From: Blastococcus aggregatus
GTDB taxonomy: Bacteria; Actinomycetota; Actinomycetes; Mycobacteriales; Geodermatophilaceae
Assembly (NCBI RefSeq): GCF_900221005.1
Contig: NZ_OBQI01000004.1
Span: 310,001-374,000, forward strand
Direction: 5' to 3'
DNA: 64,000 bases
The notes below the pieces were generated by a model. It did no database searches and was not told the origin of the DNA. It was given only the letters and a program-made list of their open reading frames with translations. The position numbers and the translations under genes are program-made. This document shows, one piece after another, positions 36,288-46,294 of the stretch. Position 1 is the first letter of the stretch. Each line of letters starts with the position of its first letter.

Positions 36288-37031
36288 GTGACCGCACCGC
36301 TGCACCTGCCGAGCGCCGGCCCGGCGCCGATCCCGGGCGACGCCGCGCTCGCCGCCGTCCTCGGGTACGCCCGCGGGCGGCGGCCGCTGTACTACCGCGC
36401 CCCCAACGCCCGCACCGGCCGCTGGGCGCAGGTGCCGGCGTTCGGCTACGAGCGGTTCGACGCCCGGCCCGTTCCGGACGGCCCCCTCGGCGAGGCCGAC
36501 ATCCTCACCGCCGAGGGGCTGCACGGCCGGCTCCGTCGCGACGCGTGGACGGCGATGGCCGCGGCGCTGCCCGCCGTGCAGACGCTGGCCGACGACGTCG
36601 TCGACCGGGCCGCCGGCCGCGCGTTCTGGGAGCTGCCGGAGGACGAGTTCTCCGTGCTCGCCGAGCCGGGCACGGTCGGCGCGCTGCTGCGGCAGGTCGC
36701 CGACCTGTGCGCCGAGCGCGAGGTGAGCCGGCAGCACGTGGTCGCGGCCCTGCACGCCCGGCATCCCGCGCTGGTCCCGCTCCTGCACGACACCACCCGC
36801 TGGCCACTGCTCCCCCACGTGCGGGAGGGCGACAGCGGCGTCGAGGCGGTGATCCACCGGGAGCTGCTGCACGCAGCAGACGCCTTCGCCGCGCTCGAGG
36901 ACGCCGTCCGCGCCGAGGGGTTCGCGCTCACCCGGCTGCGGCTGCACGATCTGCTGCTGTGGCTGTCGACGACGCTGCGGTTCGCACACGCCGCGGCCGA
37001 CGGCGCGACGACGGCGCACCGGGCCGACTGA
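36288..37031 (+). CDS. DUF6308-like protein of unknown function
   Basis: With the GTG at 36288, preceded by a strong GGAGGGG site, the protein has 247 residues. An ATG at 36261 would add nine residues. It is a soluble helical protein with FGYERFDARP near residue 45, a HDxxRWPLLPHV segment near residue 165 and a C-terminal RLRLHDLLLWLSTTLRF helix. These features resemble the DUF6308 family of actinobacteria, an assignment I hold loosely. It is divergent from the DUF4407 gene and followed 74 bp later by a small membrane protein gene. Confidence 0.65.
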   Translation: MTAPLHLPSAGPAPIPGDAALAAVLGYARGRRPLYYRAPNARTGRWAQVPAFGYERFDARPVPDGPLGEADILTAEGLHGRLRRDAWTAMAAALPAVQTLADDVVDRAAGRAFWELPEDEFSVLAEPGTVGALLRQVADLCAEREVSRQHVVAALHARHPALVPLLHDTTRWPLLPHVREGDSGVEAVIHRELLHAADAFAALEDAVRAEGFALTRLRLHDLLLWLSTTLRFAHAAADGATTAHRAD

Positions 37032-37105
37032 GAGGCGGGGAGACGTAAGCGGAACGTCCCGCCCGCGAGACCGGCCGGAAACCCCGGGCAGCCAGGGTCG
37101 GCCGC

Positions 37106-37498
37106 ATGACCACGCTCGCCCCACGGCCGGCAGCAGTGCTGCCCGACCGCACCGTCGCCCCGCTGCTCGGCCGCGCCGCGGCACTGCTCGCCCTCGGCTC
37201 GGCCGCGGTCCACCTGCTGCTGGTCGACGCCGGCACCCTCGGCTCGCTGGCGATGCTCGGCATGGCACTGGTCTGCCTGCCCTGCGCGTGGCACCTGTGG
37301 CGCGCCCCGACGGACAGCACCTGGGCGGCGACCGCCGGCCTGGACGCCGCGATGCTCGCCCTGCACGCGCAGATGCTCGCCCCGGCGGCCGGTCACGCGC
37401 ACGCCGCTCCGCCGCCGGCGATGTGGCTGGGCCTGGGCCTGGTCGGCGCGCAGCTCCTGCTGGCGGGCGCCGCGGGGCTGGTCGCACTCCGCCGCTGA
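37106..37498 (+). CDS. Small polytopic membrane protein
   Basis: The 130-residue protein has about four hydrophobic helices: residues ~20-45, ~47-65, ~73-90 and ~105-128. Histidines occur in the third loop (GHAHAAP). Such short proteins are common next to copper or cytochrome genes in actinobacteria, but no such neighbour exists here. No function can be assigned. Confidence 0.7.
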   Translation: MTTLAPRPAAVLPDRTVAPLLGRAAALLALGSAAVHLLLVDAGTLGSLAMLGMALVCLPCAWHLWRAPTDSTWAATAGLDAAMLALHAQMLAPAAGHAHAAPPPAMWLGLGLVGAQLLLAGAAGLVALRR

Positions 37499-37517
37499 GC
37501 GCACCGGGTCGGAGCGG

Positions 37518-38096
37518 TCAGGGCCGCCGGCGCGGGTCGCGGCCGGTCTGCCCGAGCAGCCGGTCGAGCAGCGGCGCGTCCTCGGGCACCGGGACGACCG
37601 GGCCGTAGAGGCCGGCGCGGGCCTCCGGGTCGTCGCCGAACGACGCGGCGAACTCCAGGCACCGCTGCGCCGAGGCCTCGTCGGGCCGGTACTCCTGCCC
37701 GGTCGCGACGGCGAGGTCCCAGCCGTGCACCACGAGCTCGTCCAGCGCGACGACCGCCATGACGGCTCCGGGCATCTGCACGCCGCCCGCCTCGGCCATG
37801 CCCTCCCACGCATCGGGCTTGCGCCACGCCTGGACGAGCTCGTCGAGCCGGGCGGGCAGCCGGGTGCGCCAGTCGGCGGCCAGGTTCGCGGCGTCGGCCT
37901 GCGGAGCGCCGCCGGGCACCACCTTCTCGGCGGCCATCCGGCAGGCGAGCGTGAGGCCGAGCAGGTGGTCGAGCAGGCCCGCGACCGTCATCGGGCCGTA
38001 CGGCGTCGGCCCGTCGAGCTGGGCATCGTCGACCGCCCCGGCCACCCGGCGGAGCTCGTCGGCCGCAGGGGCGAGGTCGAAGTTCGGAGTTCCCAT
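37518..38096 (-). CDS. TIGR03086-type mycothiol-dependent isomerase/DinB-like protein
   Basis: The 192-residue protein starts at the ATG at 38096 and forms a DinB-like four-helix bundle. It has the metal-ligand segment GPMTVAGLLDHLLGL near residues 35-49 and a second histidine in DELVVHGWDLA near 125. Most relatives are mycothiol-dependent maleylpyruvate-isomerase homologues of unknown substrate. Here a GH or HD triad can be seen but not proven. It overlaps no neighbour and precedes a small zinc-binding-like gene on the same strand. Confidence 0.75.
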   Translation of the reverse strand: MGTPNFDLAPAADELRRVAGAVDDAQLDGPTPYGPMTVAGLLDHLLGLTLACRMAAEKVVPGGAPQADAANLAADWRTRLPARLDELVQAWRKPDAWEGMAEAGGVQMPGAVMAVVALDELVVHGWDLAVATGQEYRPDEASAQRCLEFAASFGDDPEARAGLYGPVVPVPEDAPLLDRLLGQTGRDPRRRP

Positions 38097-38135
38097 GCAG
38101 CTAGGACCGGGCGACCGCCGGCGCCTCATCGGCCG

Positions 38136-38345
38136 CTAGTCGGAGAACGACACCTGCGGCCGGGCGCCGTCGTTCCGCCACCCGGTCTGCTGGCTCAGCC
38201 CGCGCACCTTGCCGGCGCGCAGGGCGGCGACGTGCTCGTCGCACAGGCGCAGCTCGACGGGGCGGATCGGCAGCTCGGCCACGCCCATCTGGGTGGCGCG
38301 GCGGGTGCAGTGCTCGGCGTCGCAGGTCCGGCCCGGATCGGTCAT
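38136..38345 (-). CDS. Small putative zinc-binding protein
   Basis: From the ATG at 38345 the product has 69 residues with CDAEHC near position 8-13 and LCDEH near 34-38. This could bind zinc in a C/C/C/H arrangement. It is probably transcribed with the DinB-like gene 39 bp downstream. Function unknown. Confidence 0.6.
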   Translation of the reverse strand: MTDPGRTCDAEHCTRRATQMGVAELPIRPVELRLCDEHVAALRAGKVRGLSQQTGWRNDGARPQVSFSD

Positions 38346-38393
38346 GGACCGAGTCTCCCCCGGAGCCGGAGCCGCGTGGCAGCCTGGCTCGGC

Positions 38394-38813
38394 ATGAGCG
38401 ATCCCTTCGACCTGCAGCGGTTCGTCGACGCCCAGGGCGACAGCTACGGCACCGCGCTCGCCGAGCTGCGCGACGGCGCCAAGCGCGGCCACTGGATGTG
38501 GTTCGTCTTCCCGCAGGTCGCCGGGCTCGGCCGCAGCGCCACGGCCCAGCACTTCGCGATCTCCGGACTGGACGAGGCGCGCGCCTACCTGGCCCACCCG
38601 GTGCTCGGCCCGCGGCTCCGGGAGTGCGCGCGGGCGCTGGTCGAGCTCGGCGCCGCGGATCCCGTCGTCGTCCTCGGGTCGGTGGACGCGCAGAAGCTGC
38701 GCTCCTCGATGACGCTGTTCGCGCACGCCGACCCCGCCGAGCCGGGGTTCCGCGCCGTCCTCGACCGGTACTTCGACGGCCGGGAGGACGACGCGACCAC
38801 GAGCCGGCTCTGA
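38394..38813 (+). CDS. DUF1810 family protein
   Basis: The 139-residue protein has the DUF1810 pattern along its length: FDLQRFVDAQ at the start, GHWMWFVFPQ near 33-42, SGLDEARAYLAHPVLGPRL near 58-76 and a C-terminal DPxxPxFRAVLDRYFDG. The family is often associated with calpastatin or NADAR-like domains, and its biochemical role is unknown. It is a stand-alone gene divergent from the small zinc-binding gene. Confidence 0.85.
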   Translation: MSDPFDLQRFVDAQGDSYGTALAELRDGAKRGHWMWFVFPQVAGLGRSATAQHFAISGLDEARAYLAHPVLGPRLRECARALVELGAADPVVVLGSVDAQKLRSSMTLFAHADPAEPGFRAVLDRYFDGREDDATTSRL

Positions 38814-38998
38814 GCGCGCCGCCGGTCATCCGGCGTTCACACGACCGCGCGGGCGTTCACACCGACGGAAGACGGAAGCCCGGCTCGCGGAAACACCACG
38901 CACGGACAGTGCAGGGCAGGGTGGTGCGCACCCGCATCCGCGGGGCCTCACCGCCTCCGTCCCGCTCGCCTCCCCGATGCGTCAGGAGCTCACCCCGC

Positions 38999-41012
38999 AT
39001 GGCCGCCGACACCGCTCTGCCCGACCAGCTCGACCTGCCCGACAGCGCCGCCCGCCACCCGCTGGACCCGCTGAGCGGCCCCGAGATCGAGCGCGCCGCC
39101 GCGATCGTCCGGGTGAGCGCCTACGGCACCCCCACGCTGCGGTTCGTGATGATCTCGCTGGCCGAGCCGGCCAAGCCGGCGGACCTGGTCTTCGACGCCT
39201 CCGACGTGCCGCCGCGGCAGGCCTTCGTCGTCGCCTACGACGGCGCGGCGAAGCTCGTCTCCGAGGCGGTCGTCGACCTCGACGCCGGCGCCGTCGACTC
39301 CTGGACGCCGGTGCCCGGCCGGTTCCCCTCGTTCGTGCTGGAGCACCTGGCCGGCGTGGAGCAGCTCGTGATCGCGGACCCGCGCTGGCAGGAGGCCATG
39401 CACCGGCGTGGCGTCACCGACTTCGACCTCGTCATGGTCGACGCCTGGCCCGCCGGCTACTACGGCCCGCAGGACGCCTACGACGACTCCCCGCTGCTGT
39501 GCCGTCCGCTCACCTTCGTCCGCACGGCGCCCGGCGAGCACGGCTACGCCCGCCCGGTCGAGGGCGTCATCGTCACCGTCGACCTCGACGCCATGACGGT
39601 CCTCGACGTCGAGGACCACGGCGTCGTCCCCCTCCCCCGGTTCGCCGGCAACTACGAGGAGCGGTTCCTGTTCGCCGAGGGCAACCGCCCCGCGTTCTCC
39701 CAGTTCCGAGAAGGCCTCAAGCCGATCGACATCACCCAGCCCGAGGGCGCCAGCTTCACCGTCGACGGCCACCAGGTCAGCTGGCAGAAGTGGTCGCTGC
39801 GGGTGGGCTTCAACCCGCAGCGAAGGCCTCGTCCTGCACGAGCTGGCCTACACCGACCGCGGGGTGCGCCGGCCGGTCATGTACCGCGCCGCGCTCTCGG
39901 AGATGGTCGTCCCCTACGGCGCGACCGACCCCACCCACTGGAACAAGAACGTCTTCGACATGGGCGAGATCGGCATGGGGCTCTCGGCCAACCCGCTCAC
40001 CCTCGGCTGCGACTGCCTCGGCGAGATCTTCTACTTCGACGGCGTCGTCAACGACTCCCGGGGCAACGCCGTGACCATCCCGAACGCCGTGTGCATGCAC
40101 GAGGAGGACTACGGCATCGCCTGGAAGCACACCGACTTCCGCACCGGCATCGCCGAGGTCCGCCGCTCGCGACGGCTGGTCATCTCCTTCATCGCCACCG
40201 TCGGCAACTACGAGTACGGCTTCTTCTGGTACCTCTACGTCGACGGCTCCATCGAGTACGAGGTCAAGCTGACCGGCGTGCTCACCACCGGTGCCATCGC
40301 CGAGGGCGAGCAGCCGCGGCACGGAAACCTGGTGGCGCCGGGCCTCTACGGCCCCCACCACCAGCACCACTTCAACATCCGCATGGACATGTGCGTCGAC
40401 GGGCCGGGCAACAGCGTCTACGAGGTCGACTCGGTCCCCGAGCCCGATCCGGCGCACAACCCGCACTCCAACGCCTGGATCACCCGCGAGACGCTGGTCG
40501 CCTCCGAGGCCGAGGGCGCGCGCGACTGGGAGTTCTCCACCGCCCGCTTCTGGAAGGTGGTCAACCCCTCGAAGGTCAACGAGCTGGGCAGCCCGGTCGG
40601 CTACAAGCTCATGCCGCGCGACGTCGTCCCCTCGATGCTGCAGCAGGGCTCGGCCATCTACGACCGGGCGCGCTTCGTGCAGCACAACCTCTGGGTGACG
40701 AGGTACGAGCCGCGGGAGCTGTACGCCGCCGGCGACTATCCCTACCAGTCCGGCGACGCCCAGGGCCTGCCCGAGTACGTCGCGGACGACGCGCCGCTGG
40801 AGAACACCGACGTCGTGCTCTGGTACACCGTCGGCGCGCACCACGTCGTCCGCCCGGAGGACTGGCCGGTGATGCCGTGCGCCTACATCGGCTTCATGCT
40901 CAAGCCGGTCGGCTTCTTCGACGGCAACCCCGCACTCGACCTGCCGCCGAGCCCCGCCCGCTGCCACTGCGCCCCCGGCGCCTGCGGCTGCGCGGGGCAC
41001 GATCACTCCTGA
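38999..41012 (+). pseudogene. Copper amine oxidase with a one-base frameshift
   Basis: The region encodes a copper-containing primary-amine oxidase of about 670 residues, but in two frames. The first begins at the ATG at 38999 and stays open beyond the break. It carries the N-terminal domains (EIERAAAIV, RPVEGVIVTVDLD). The second covers LTFVR-like and catalytic parts from GVRRPVMYRAALSE on. Removing one base near 39819 (CCGCAGCGAAGG to CCGCGCGAAGG) gives a continuous FNPREGLVLHELAY. The topaquinone precursor is in GNYEYG, two Cu ligands are in HHQHHF and a third in GAHHVVRPEDW. A cysteine/histidine-rich tail (CHCAPGACGCAGHDH) ends the protein. Such enzymes oxidise amines to aldehydes, ammonia and peroxide. 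The break may be real or an assembly error. Confidence 0.85.
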
Positions 41013-41019
41013 CCGCTGT

Positions 41020-41072
41020 GCTGTCCCTGAGGCGGACACTCCTCACGCTGAGGTGTCCGCCTCAGGGACAGC
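41020..41072. terminator. Bidirectional terminator with 19-bp arms
   Basis: The arms 41020-41038 and 41054-41072 are fully complementary, and the 15-base loop has its own small hairpin (CCTCA with TGAGG). The structure lies between the amine oxidase and the opposing amidase gene. Confidence 0.85.
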
Positions 41073-41088
41073 GATCCGGGCGCGGCGG

Positions 41089-42483
41089 TCAGCCCACCGG
41101 TGCGATGCGGCCCACCGCGTCGGACACCTGCTCGTAGGCGCGCCCGGCCCGCAGCACCGTCGCCTCGTCGAAGGGCCGGCCGGTCAGCTGCATCCCCAGC
41201 GGCAGCCCGGCGGCGTCGAACCCGACCGGCACCGAGAGCACCGGCTGGCCGGTCAGGTTGCCCGGTGAGGTGAGCCGGATCAGCGCCGAGGAGATCGCCT
41301 CGGTCACGCCGTCGGACCAGGTGACCTCGGTGGCCCCGACCGCCGGCGCCGCGAACGGCATGCCGGGCATGACCACGAGGTCGACGTCGTCGAACACCTC
41401 GGCCCGCGCCCGCTGCATGAGCGTCCGGATGCGCAGCGCCTTGATGTAGTCGGTGGCCAGCACCAGCTCGCCCACCTCCAGCGAGAGCCGGGTGTCCTCC
41501 AGGTACAGCTCGGCCTTCGCCCGCAGGTCCTTCTGGTGGTAGGCGCTCGCCTCCGGGTAGACGATCGCCCACTCGGTGGCCAGGATCTGCTCGGCGTACG
41601 GCGTGGACACCTCGCGCAGCTCGGCACCGAGGCCGGCGAGGACGTCGATCGCCGTCCGCACCGCCTGCTCGACGTCCTCGCTCACGTGCTCGAAGAAGTA
41701 GTCGCTCGGGACGCCGATCCGCAGGCCGGCGATGCCGTCGTCCAACCCGGCCGTGTGGTCCGGCACCGGGACGTCGACGCTCGCCGGATCGCGCCGGTCG
41801 TAGCCGGCGATCGCGTTCAGGACGTGCGCGCAGTCGGTCACGTTGCGGGTCAGCGGGCCGACGTGGTCCAGCGACCAGGCCAGCGAGGCGACCCCGCGCC
41901 GGGACGCCCGCCCGTAGGTCGGCTTGAGGCCGACGGTGCCGCAGAGCGTGGCCGGGATGCGGATCGACCCGGCGGTGTCCGAGCCCATGCCGACCATGCA
42001 GCTGCCCGCCGCGACCGCCGCGCCCGAGCCACCGCTGGAGCCACCCGGGATCCGGCCGGGATCCCAGGGGTTGCGGGTGGTCGGGGTGATCCCGCCGAAG
42101 GCGAACTCGTGGGTGTGCGTCTTGCCGACCATCACCATGCCCGCGCCCAGCAGCTGCTCGACCGACGCCGAGTCGGTGTCGGGCACGACGCCGGCGCGCA
42201 CCGCGGAGCTCGACGTCGTCGGCACCCCGGCGGTGTCGTAGAGGTCCTTCACCCCGAGCGGGATGCCGTGCAGGGCGCCGAGGTAGCGGCCCGAGGCGAT
42301 CTCCTGCTCGGCGTGCGCGGCGGCCTTGCGGGCGAGCTCGTCGGTGACGTGGGCGAACGCGCCCAGCCGCGGCTCGGTCGCCTCGATCCGGGCGAGCACC
42401 GAGTCGGTCAGCTCGACCGGCGACAGCCGGCGGGCGGAGATCTCGGTGGCGGCGGCGGACAGCGACAGCTCGAACGGTTGCAT
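41089..42483 (-). CDS. Amidase-signature (AS) family amidase, GatA/AtzE-like
   Basis: The 464-residue enzyme has the AS catalytic triad: K79 in LGVKDL, cis-Ser S149 in PGGSSGGSG and nucleophile S173 in [11 protein letters not shown]. The flanking THTHEFAFG and [12 protein letters not shown] motifs agree. Length fits GatA/AtzE. It closely resembles the amidase at 48475-49881, so they are probably duplicates. The gene starts 43 bp after the deacetylase-like gene, with AGGAG in front of its ATG, and both are transcribed leftward. AS enzymes hydrolyse amide or urea-like bonds. The substrate here is unknown. Confidence 0.9.
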   Translation of the reverse strand: MQPFELSLSAAATEISARRLSPVELTDSVLARIEATEPRLGAFAHVTDELARKAAAHAEQEIASGRYLGALHGIPLGVKDLYDTAGVPTTSSSAVRAGVVPDTDSASVEQLLGAGMVMVGKTHTHEFAFGGITPTTRNPWDPGRIPGGSSGGSGAAVAAGSCMVGMGSDTAGSIRIPATLCGTVGLKPTYGRASRRGVASLAWSLDHVGPLTRNVTDCAHVLNAIAGYDRRDPASVDVPVPDHTAGLDDGIAGLRIGVPSDYFFEHVSEDVEQAVRTAIDVLAGLGAELREVSTPYAEQILATEWAIVYPEASAYHQKDLRAKAELYLEDTRLSLEVGELVLATDYIKALRIRTLMQRARAEVFDDVDLVVMPGMPFAAPAVGATEVTWSDGVTEAISSALIRLTSPGNLTGQPVLSVPVGFDAAGLPLGMQLTGRPFDEATVLRAGRAYEQVSDAVGRIAPVG

Positions 42484-42526
42484 GGCGGCTCCTTCGGGAG
42501 TTCGGGTGGATCGGGGTCGGGAGGGC

Positions 42527-43645
42527 TCAGCGGCCGGGGATGTCGGCGACCAGCACCTCGGCGGCCTTGCGCGAGGCGAGCTGGTGCTCCTCGAGCGCGT
42601 GGATGCCGTAGACGTCGGCGAGCAGCGCGAGGTACGGGTCGGCGATCGGCTCGACGCCGGCCAGCGTGGCGATCGTGATGGCGCCGCAGATCGCGACGTA
42701 GTGGATGCTGTAGCCGCCCTCCTGGACCATCGCCAGCCGCCCGTCGCACAGCTCCGCGGCCGCCTCCATCACCCGCTCGGTCAGGGTCGCGAAGCCGGCG
42801 GCGGAGACCATCGTGTGCGCCAGCGGGTCGAAGTAGCTGGGGTCGAAACCGCAGGCCACGACGACGAGGTCGGGCTGGAACGCCCGGAGCGCGGGGACGA
42901 TCACCGCGTCCATCGCGTCGACGTAGCCGGCGTCCCCGGTGCCGGGCGGCCGCGGCACGTTGAGGTTCGTGTACAGCCCGGCCCCGCCGCCGCGCTCGCC
43001 GACGGTGCCGCCCCTCGGCGGGTAGAGCCGGTCCTGGTGCATCGAGACGGTGAGCACCCGCGGGTCCTCCCAGAACACCGCCTGGGTGCCGTTGCCGTGG
43101 TGCACGTCCCAGTCGACGACGGCGATCCGCTCCACCCCGAGCACCTCCTGGGCGTGGCGGACGGCGACGGCGACGTTGTTGAACACGCAGAAGCCCATGC
43201 CGGTCTCCGGCACGGCGTGGTGCCCGCACGGGTTGACCAGCGCGAACCCGTTGTCCACCTCGCCCCGGACGACGGCGTCCACCATCGCCAGCGCCCCGCC
43301 GGCGGCCAGCGCGGCGATCTCGTAGCCGCCCTTGCCGAACGGGGAGACGCCGTCCCCTGCGTCGCCACCCTTGGGCAGCGCGCTCTCGGCGACGATCCGG
43401 TCGTGGTGCTCCTCGGTGTGCACCCGCAGGATCTCCGCCCGCTTGGCCGGCCGCGCGGGGACCCGGTGCAGCTGGTCCAGCAGTCCGGAGACCTCGACCA
43501 GCTCGTGCATGCGCCGCTTGTTGTCGGGATGCGCGAAGTGGTGGCCCACCGGCTGCAGCCCCACCGCCGGATCGGCCGGGGTCAGCGACCCGCTGCCGGT
43601 GTCGTTCCAGCCGTACAGCGGGTGCCACAGGTAACCGGTCGTCAT
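42527..43645 (-). CDS. Class II histone-deacetylase-like / acetylpolyamine amidohydrolase family protein
   Basis: The 372-residue protein has the arginase-deacetylase fold signature. The catalytic tandem histidines are H142/H143 (PCGHHAVP), zinc-binding residues lie in [11 protein letters not shown] (D178, D180, H182) and a later Asp in [12 protein letters not shown] near 270. A catalytic-type tyrosine is in EGGYS near 315. Bacterial relatives deacetylate polyamines or other small amides. The first gene of a leftward pair, it is followed by the AS amidase. Divergent from the urease operon, it shares a 289-bp intergenic region with a large nested palindrome. Its place in this nitrogen cluster favours a small amide substrate, by inference. 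Confidence 0.85.
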   Translation of the reverse strand: MTTGYLWHPLYGWNDTGSGSLTPADPAVGLQPVGHHFAHPDNKRRMHELVEVSGLLDQLHRVPARPAKRAEILRVHTEEHHDRIVAESALPKGGDAGDGVSPFGKGGYEIAALAAGGALAMVDAVVRGEVDNGFALVNPCGHHAVPETGMGFCVFNNVAVAVRHAQEVLGVERIAVVDWDVHHGNGTQAVFWEDPRVLTVSMHQDRLYPPRGGTVGERGGGAGLYTNLNVPRPPGTGDAGYVDAMDAVIVPALRAFQPDLVVVACGFDPSYFDPLAHTMVSAAGFATLTERVMEAAAELCDGRLAMVQEGGYSIHYVAICGAITIATLAGVEPIADPYLALLADVYGIHALEEHQLASRKAAEVLVADIPGR

Positions 43646-43716
43646 GGCTGCCGACCCTGCCGAGCCGGTGTTCCAGCGCGGTGACGATCGGGTGAAAGGT
43701 CCGGCGACGTCCCCCA

Positions 43717-43780
43717 CCCCGGACTTTCTGCACCGAAAGTCCGGCCCCCACCCCGGACTTTCGGTGCAGAAAGTCCGGGG
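43717..43780. repeat. Nested palindrome between deacetylase and urease genes
   Basis: The 28-bp arms 43717-43744 and 43753-43780 are perfect reverse complements with an eight-base spacer. Each arm is itself a palindrome (GGACTTTC ... GAAAGTCC around a six-base centre), so GGACTTTC or its complement occurs four times. It could fold as a cruciform, bind two dimeric regulators of the divergent genes, or be one copy of a dispersed REP-like element. Confidence 0.75.
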
Positions 43781-43934
43781 GTGCGGGTGTCACCGGAACG
43801 GAACCGGACGGACCCCGCCCCGACACACCGCCCCGGCAGGGTCCACCGCGGTGATCACCTCACCGCTCCCCCGCACCCGACGGAAGGCACCCGCATGCGC
43901 ACGGCCGGAACGAGCACCCGATGAGGAGGACCCG

Positions 43935-44609
43935 GTGAAGCTGCTGCCCGAGGAGGAGGAGCGGTTGCAGCTGTTCCTGGCCGCCGAGCTGGCCCGCCGC
44001 CGGCGCGCCCGCGGGCTCCGCCTCAACCATCCCGAGGCGCTCGCGCTGATCTGCGACGAGATCATGGAGGCCGCCCGCGACGGGCGCTCCTACGCCGAAG
44101 CGCTCGAGATCGGCGGCACCGTGCTCGGCCCGGACGACGTGCTGGACGGCGTCCCCGCGCTGCTGGACCGGGTCCAGGTGGAGGCCCTGTTCGACGAGGG
44201 CACCGTGATGGTCACGCTGTACTTCCCGCTGGGCGGGGGCGGTTCCGCCGTGACGGGGCCGACCGACGACGTGCTGATCAACCCCGGCCGCGAGCGGGTC
44301 ACCGTCGAGGTGACCAACACCCTCGACCGCGCCGTCCAGGTGACCTCGCACTACCACTTCTTCGAGGCCAACCGCGGGCTGCGGTTCGACCGCGCGGCCG
44401 CCTTCGGCATGCGCCTGGACGTCGCCGCCGGCACCGCGGTGCGCTTCGAGCCCGGCGACCGGCGCCCGGTCCAGCTGGTGCCGATGGCCGGCAACCGCGT
44501 CGTCCGCGGCATCGCCGGTCTGGTCGAGGGCGCCCTCGACGACCCGGACGTGCGCAGCCGGGCCCTGGCCGCGGCCGAGCGCGCCGGCTACCTCGGGGTG
44601 ACCTCGTGA
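43935..44609 (+). CDS. ureAB: Urease gamma/beta fusion subunit (UreAB)
   Basis: The 224-residue protein joins the gamma subunit (residues 1 to ~100, [46 protein letters not shown]) to the beta subunit (~130-224, [47 protein letters not shown]). Both are typical. The fusion is known in Helicobacter and some actinobacteria. The beta part carries a shorter glycine-rich hinge. The GTG at 43935 has a strong GAGGAGGA site. Its stop overlaps the ureC start (GTGA), so the two are coupled. It assembles with UreC into the nickel enzyme that hydrolyses urea to ammonia and carbamate. Confidence 0.9.
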   Translation: MKLLPEEEERLQLFLAAELARRRRARGLRLNHPEALALICDEIMEAARDGRSYAEALEIGGTVLGPDDVLDGVPALLDRVQVEALFDEGTVMVTLYFPLGGGGSAVTGPTDDVLINPGRERVTVEVTNTLDRAVQVTSHYHFFEANRGLRFDRAAAFGMRLDVAAGTAVRFEPGDRRPVQLVPMAGNRVVRGIAGLVEGALDDPDVRSRALAAAERAGYLGVTS

Positions 44610-46288
44610 CCGCCGTCCCCCGCGACGTCCACCGGCTGCTCTACGGCCCGGGGGAGGGCGACGTCGTCCCGCTCGCCGACACCGGGCTGCGGCTGCGGGT
44701 CGAGCGCAGCGTCACCGAGCCCGGCGAGGAATCCCTCGTCGGCGCGGGCCGCAACCTCCGCGACGGCCTCGGCGTCCGCGTCGGCGCCGCCCGGGACAGC
44801 GCGCTCGACATGGTCATCACGGGCGCGGTCATCGTCGATCCGGTGCTCGGCGTGCTCAAGGCCGACATCGGGATCAAGGAGGACCGGATCGTCGGGATCG
44901 GCTCCGCCGGCAACCCCGACATCTCCTCCGGCATCGACCTGGTGGTCGACGCGCAGACCCAGATCGTCGGCGGCTGGAACCTGATCGCCACCCCGGGCTC
45001 GATCGACACCCACGTGCACCTGGCGAACGCCGCCCAGGCCGACACCTTCTGCCGGAACGGCTACACCACGGTCATCGGGGCGAGCCCCGGTCCGTCGTTC
45101 GACGTCGGCGTGGGCGGCAGCTGGATCTACGACTCGCTGGTCGACGGCATCGGCGCGTGGCCGCTCAACATCGCCATGATCGGGCGGGCGGCCAGCGCGC
45201 GCGACGACCTGGAGGCCCACCTCGAGGTCGGCGTCTCCGGGTTCAAGATCCACGAGGACTTCGGCGCGTTCCCGGCGGTGATCGACGCCGCGCTGCGGGT
45301 CTCCGACGACCACGACGTCCAGACGATCATCCACACGGACACGATCAACGAGTCGGTCACGCTGGCCGAGACGATGGACGCGATCGCCGGCCGGACGATC
45401 CACGCCTACCACGTGGAGGGCACCGGGGGCGGGCACGCGCCGGACATCCTGGAGATCTGCGGCGAGCCGAACGTGCTGCCGTCGTCGACCAACCCGACGA
45501 ACCCCTACACCGAGGCGGCGCTGGCCGAGCACCTCGACATGATCATGGGCGCGCACCTGCAGCACCGCTCGATCCACACCGACCTGGCGTTCGCGCAGTC
45601 CCGGATCCGCCCCACCACGATGGCCGCCGAGGACGTCCTGCACGACGTCGGCGCGATCTCCATGATGGGCTCGGACTCCAACGGCATGGGCCGGGCGGCG
45701 GAGTCGGCGCGGCGCACCTGGCAGCTGGCGGCCAAGATGCGCGACCTCGCCGGTGAGCAGCCCGCCGACGACAACGAGCGCATCCTCCGGTACCTGGAGA
45801 AGTACACCTGGTGCCCGGCCGTCGCCCACGGCATCAGCGACTCGGTGGGCACGCTCGCGCCCGGCCGGCTGGCCGACATCGTGCTGTGGGACCCGCGCTT
45901 CTTCGGGGTCAAGCCGACCACGGTCGTGAAGTCCGGGGTGGTCAGCCACGCCGCCACCGGCACCGGCAACGGCTCGGTGGTCTCCACCGAGCCGATCCGG
46001 ATCCGCCCCCAGTGGGGCGCGTCGGGGGCGACCTCCGCCCGGCTGGCCCGCGTCTTCACCAGCGCGACCGGGCTGGCCGCGGCGGAGCGGCGCGGGGCGT
46101 CGTACCTGTCCCGGCTGCTGCCGGTGCGCGGCACCCGGCAGCTGACCAAGGCGGACATGTCCCGCAACGCCGCCACCCCCGACGTCCGGGTCGACCCCGA
46201 CTCCTTCGTCGTCACGGTCGACGGCGTCGAGGCCGTGGTCCCGCCGTCGACATCGGTGCCGCTCAGCCGCCGCTACCTGCTGGTCTGA
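44606..46288 (+). CDS. ureC: Urease alpha (catalytic) subunit, divergent flap
   Basis: The 560-residue protein retains all nickel ligands expected from the Klebsiella enzyme: H136 and H138 (DTHVH), the carbamylated lysine K214 and H216 (GFKIHED), H243 (HTDTINE), H269 ([13 protein letters not shown]) and D357 (GSDSNGMGR). The mobile flap departs from MVCHHLDP: here it is MGAHLQHRS. The flap cysteine is replaced by Ala 316, His 317 is kept, and the second His is Leu. After DTHVH the sequence also departs from the usual IHWICPQQ, reading LANAAQAD. This suggests a urease that may be slower or accept a different substrate. It is coupled to ureAB and followed 6 bp later by ureF. Confidence 0.9.
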   Translation: MTAVPRDVHRLLYGPGEGDVVPLADTGLRLRVERSVTEPGEESLVGAGRNLRDGLGVRVGAARDSALDMVITGAVIVDPVLGVLKADIGIKEDRIVGIGSAGNPDISSGIDLVVDAQTQIVGGWNLIATPGSIDTHVHLANAAQADTFCRNGYTTVIGASPGPSFDVGVGGSWIYDSLVDGIGAWPLNIAMIGRAASARDDLEAHLEVGVSGFKIHEDFGAFPAVIDAALRVSDDHDVQTIIHTDTINESVTLAETMDAIAGRTIHAYHVEGTGGGHAPDILEICGEPNVLPSSTNPTNPYTEAALAEHLDMIMGAHLQHRSIHTDLAFAQSRIRPTTMAAEDVLHDVGAISMMGSDSNGMGRAAESARRTWQLAAKMRDLAGEQPADDNERILRYLEKYTWCPAVAHGISDSVGTLAPGRLADIVLWDPRFFGVKPTTVVKSGVVSHAATGTGNGSVVSTEPIRIRPQWGASGATSARLARVFTSATGLAAAERRGASYLSRLLPVRGTRQLTKADMSRNAATPDVRVDPDSFVVTVDGVEAVVPPSTSVPLSRRYLLV

Positions 46289-46294
46289 GCGCCG

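Noticed and set aside
38821..38870. Short repeat of CGGCGTTCACAC and GGGCGTTCACAC before the amine oxidase
   Set aside because: Only two imperfect copies about 20 bp apart, too little to claim a binding site or CRISPR.
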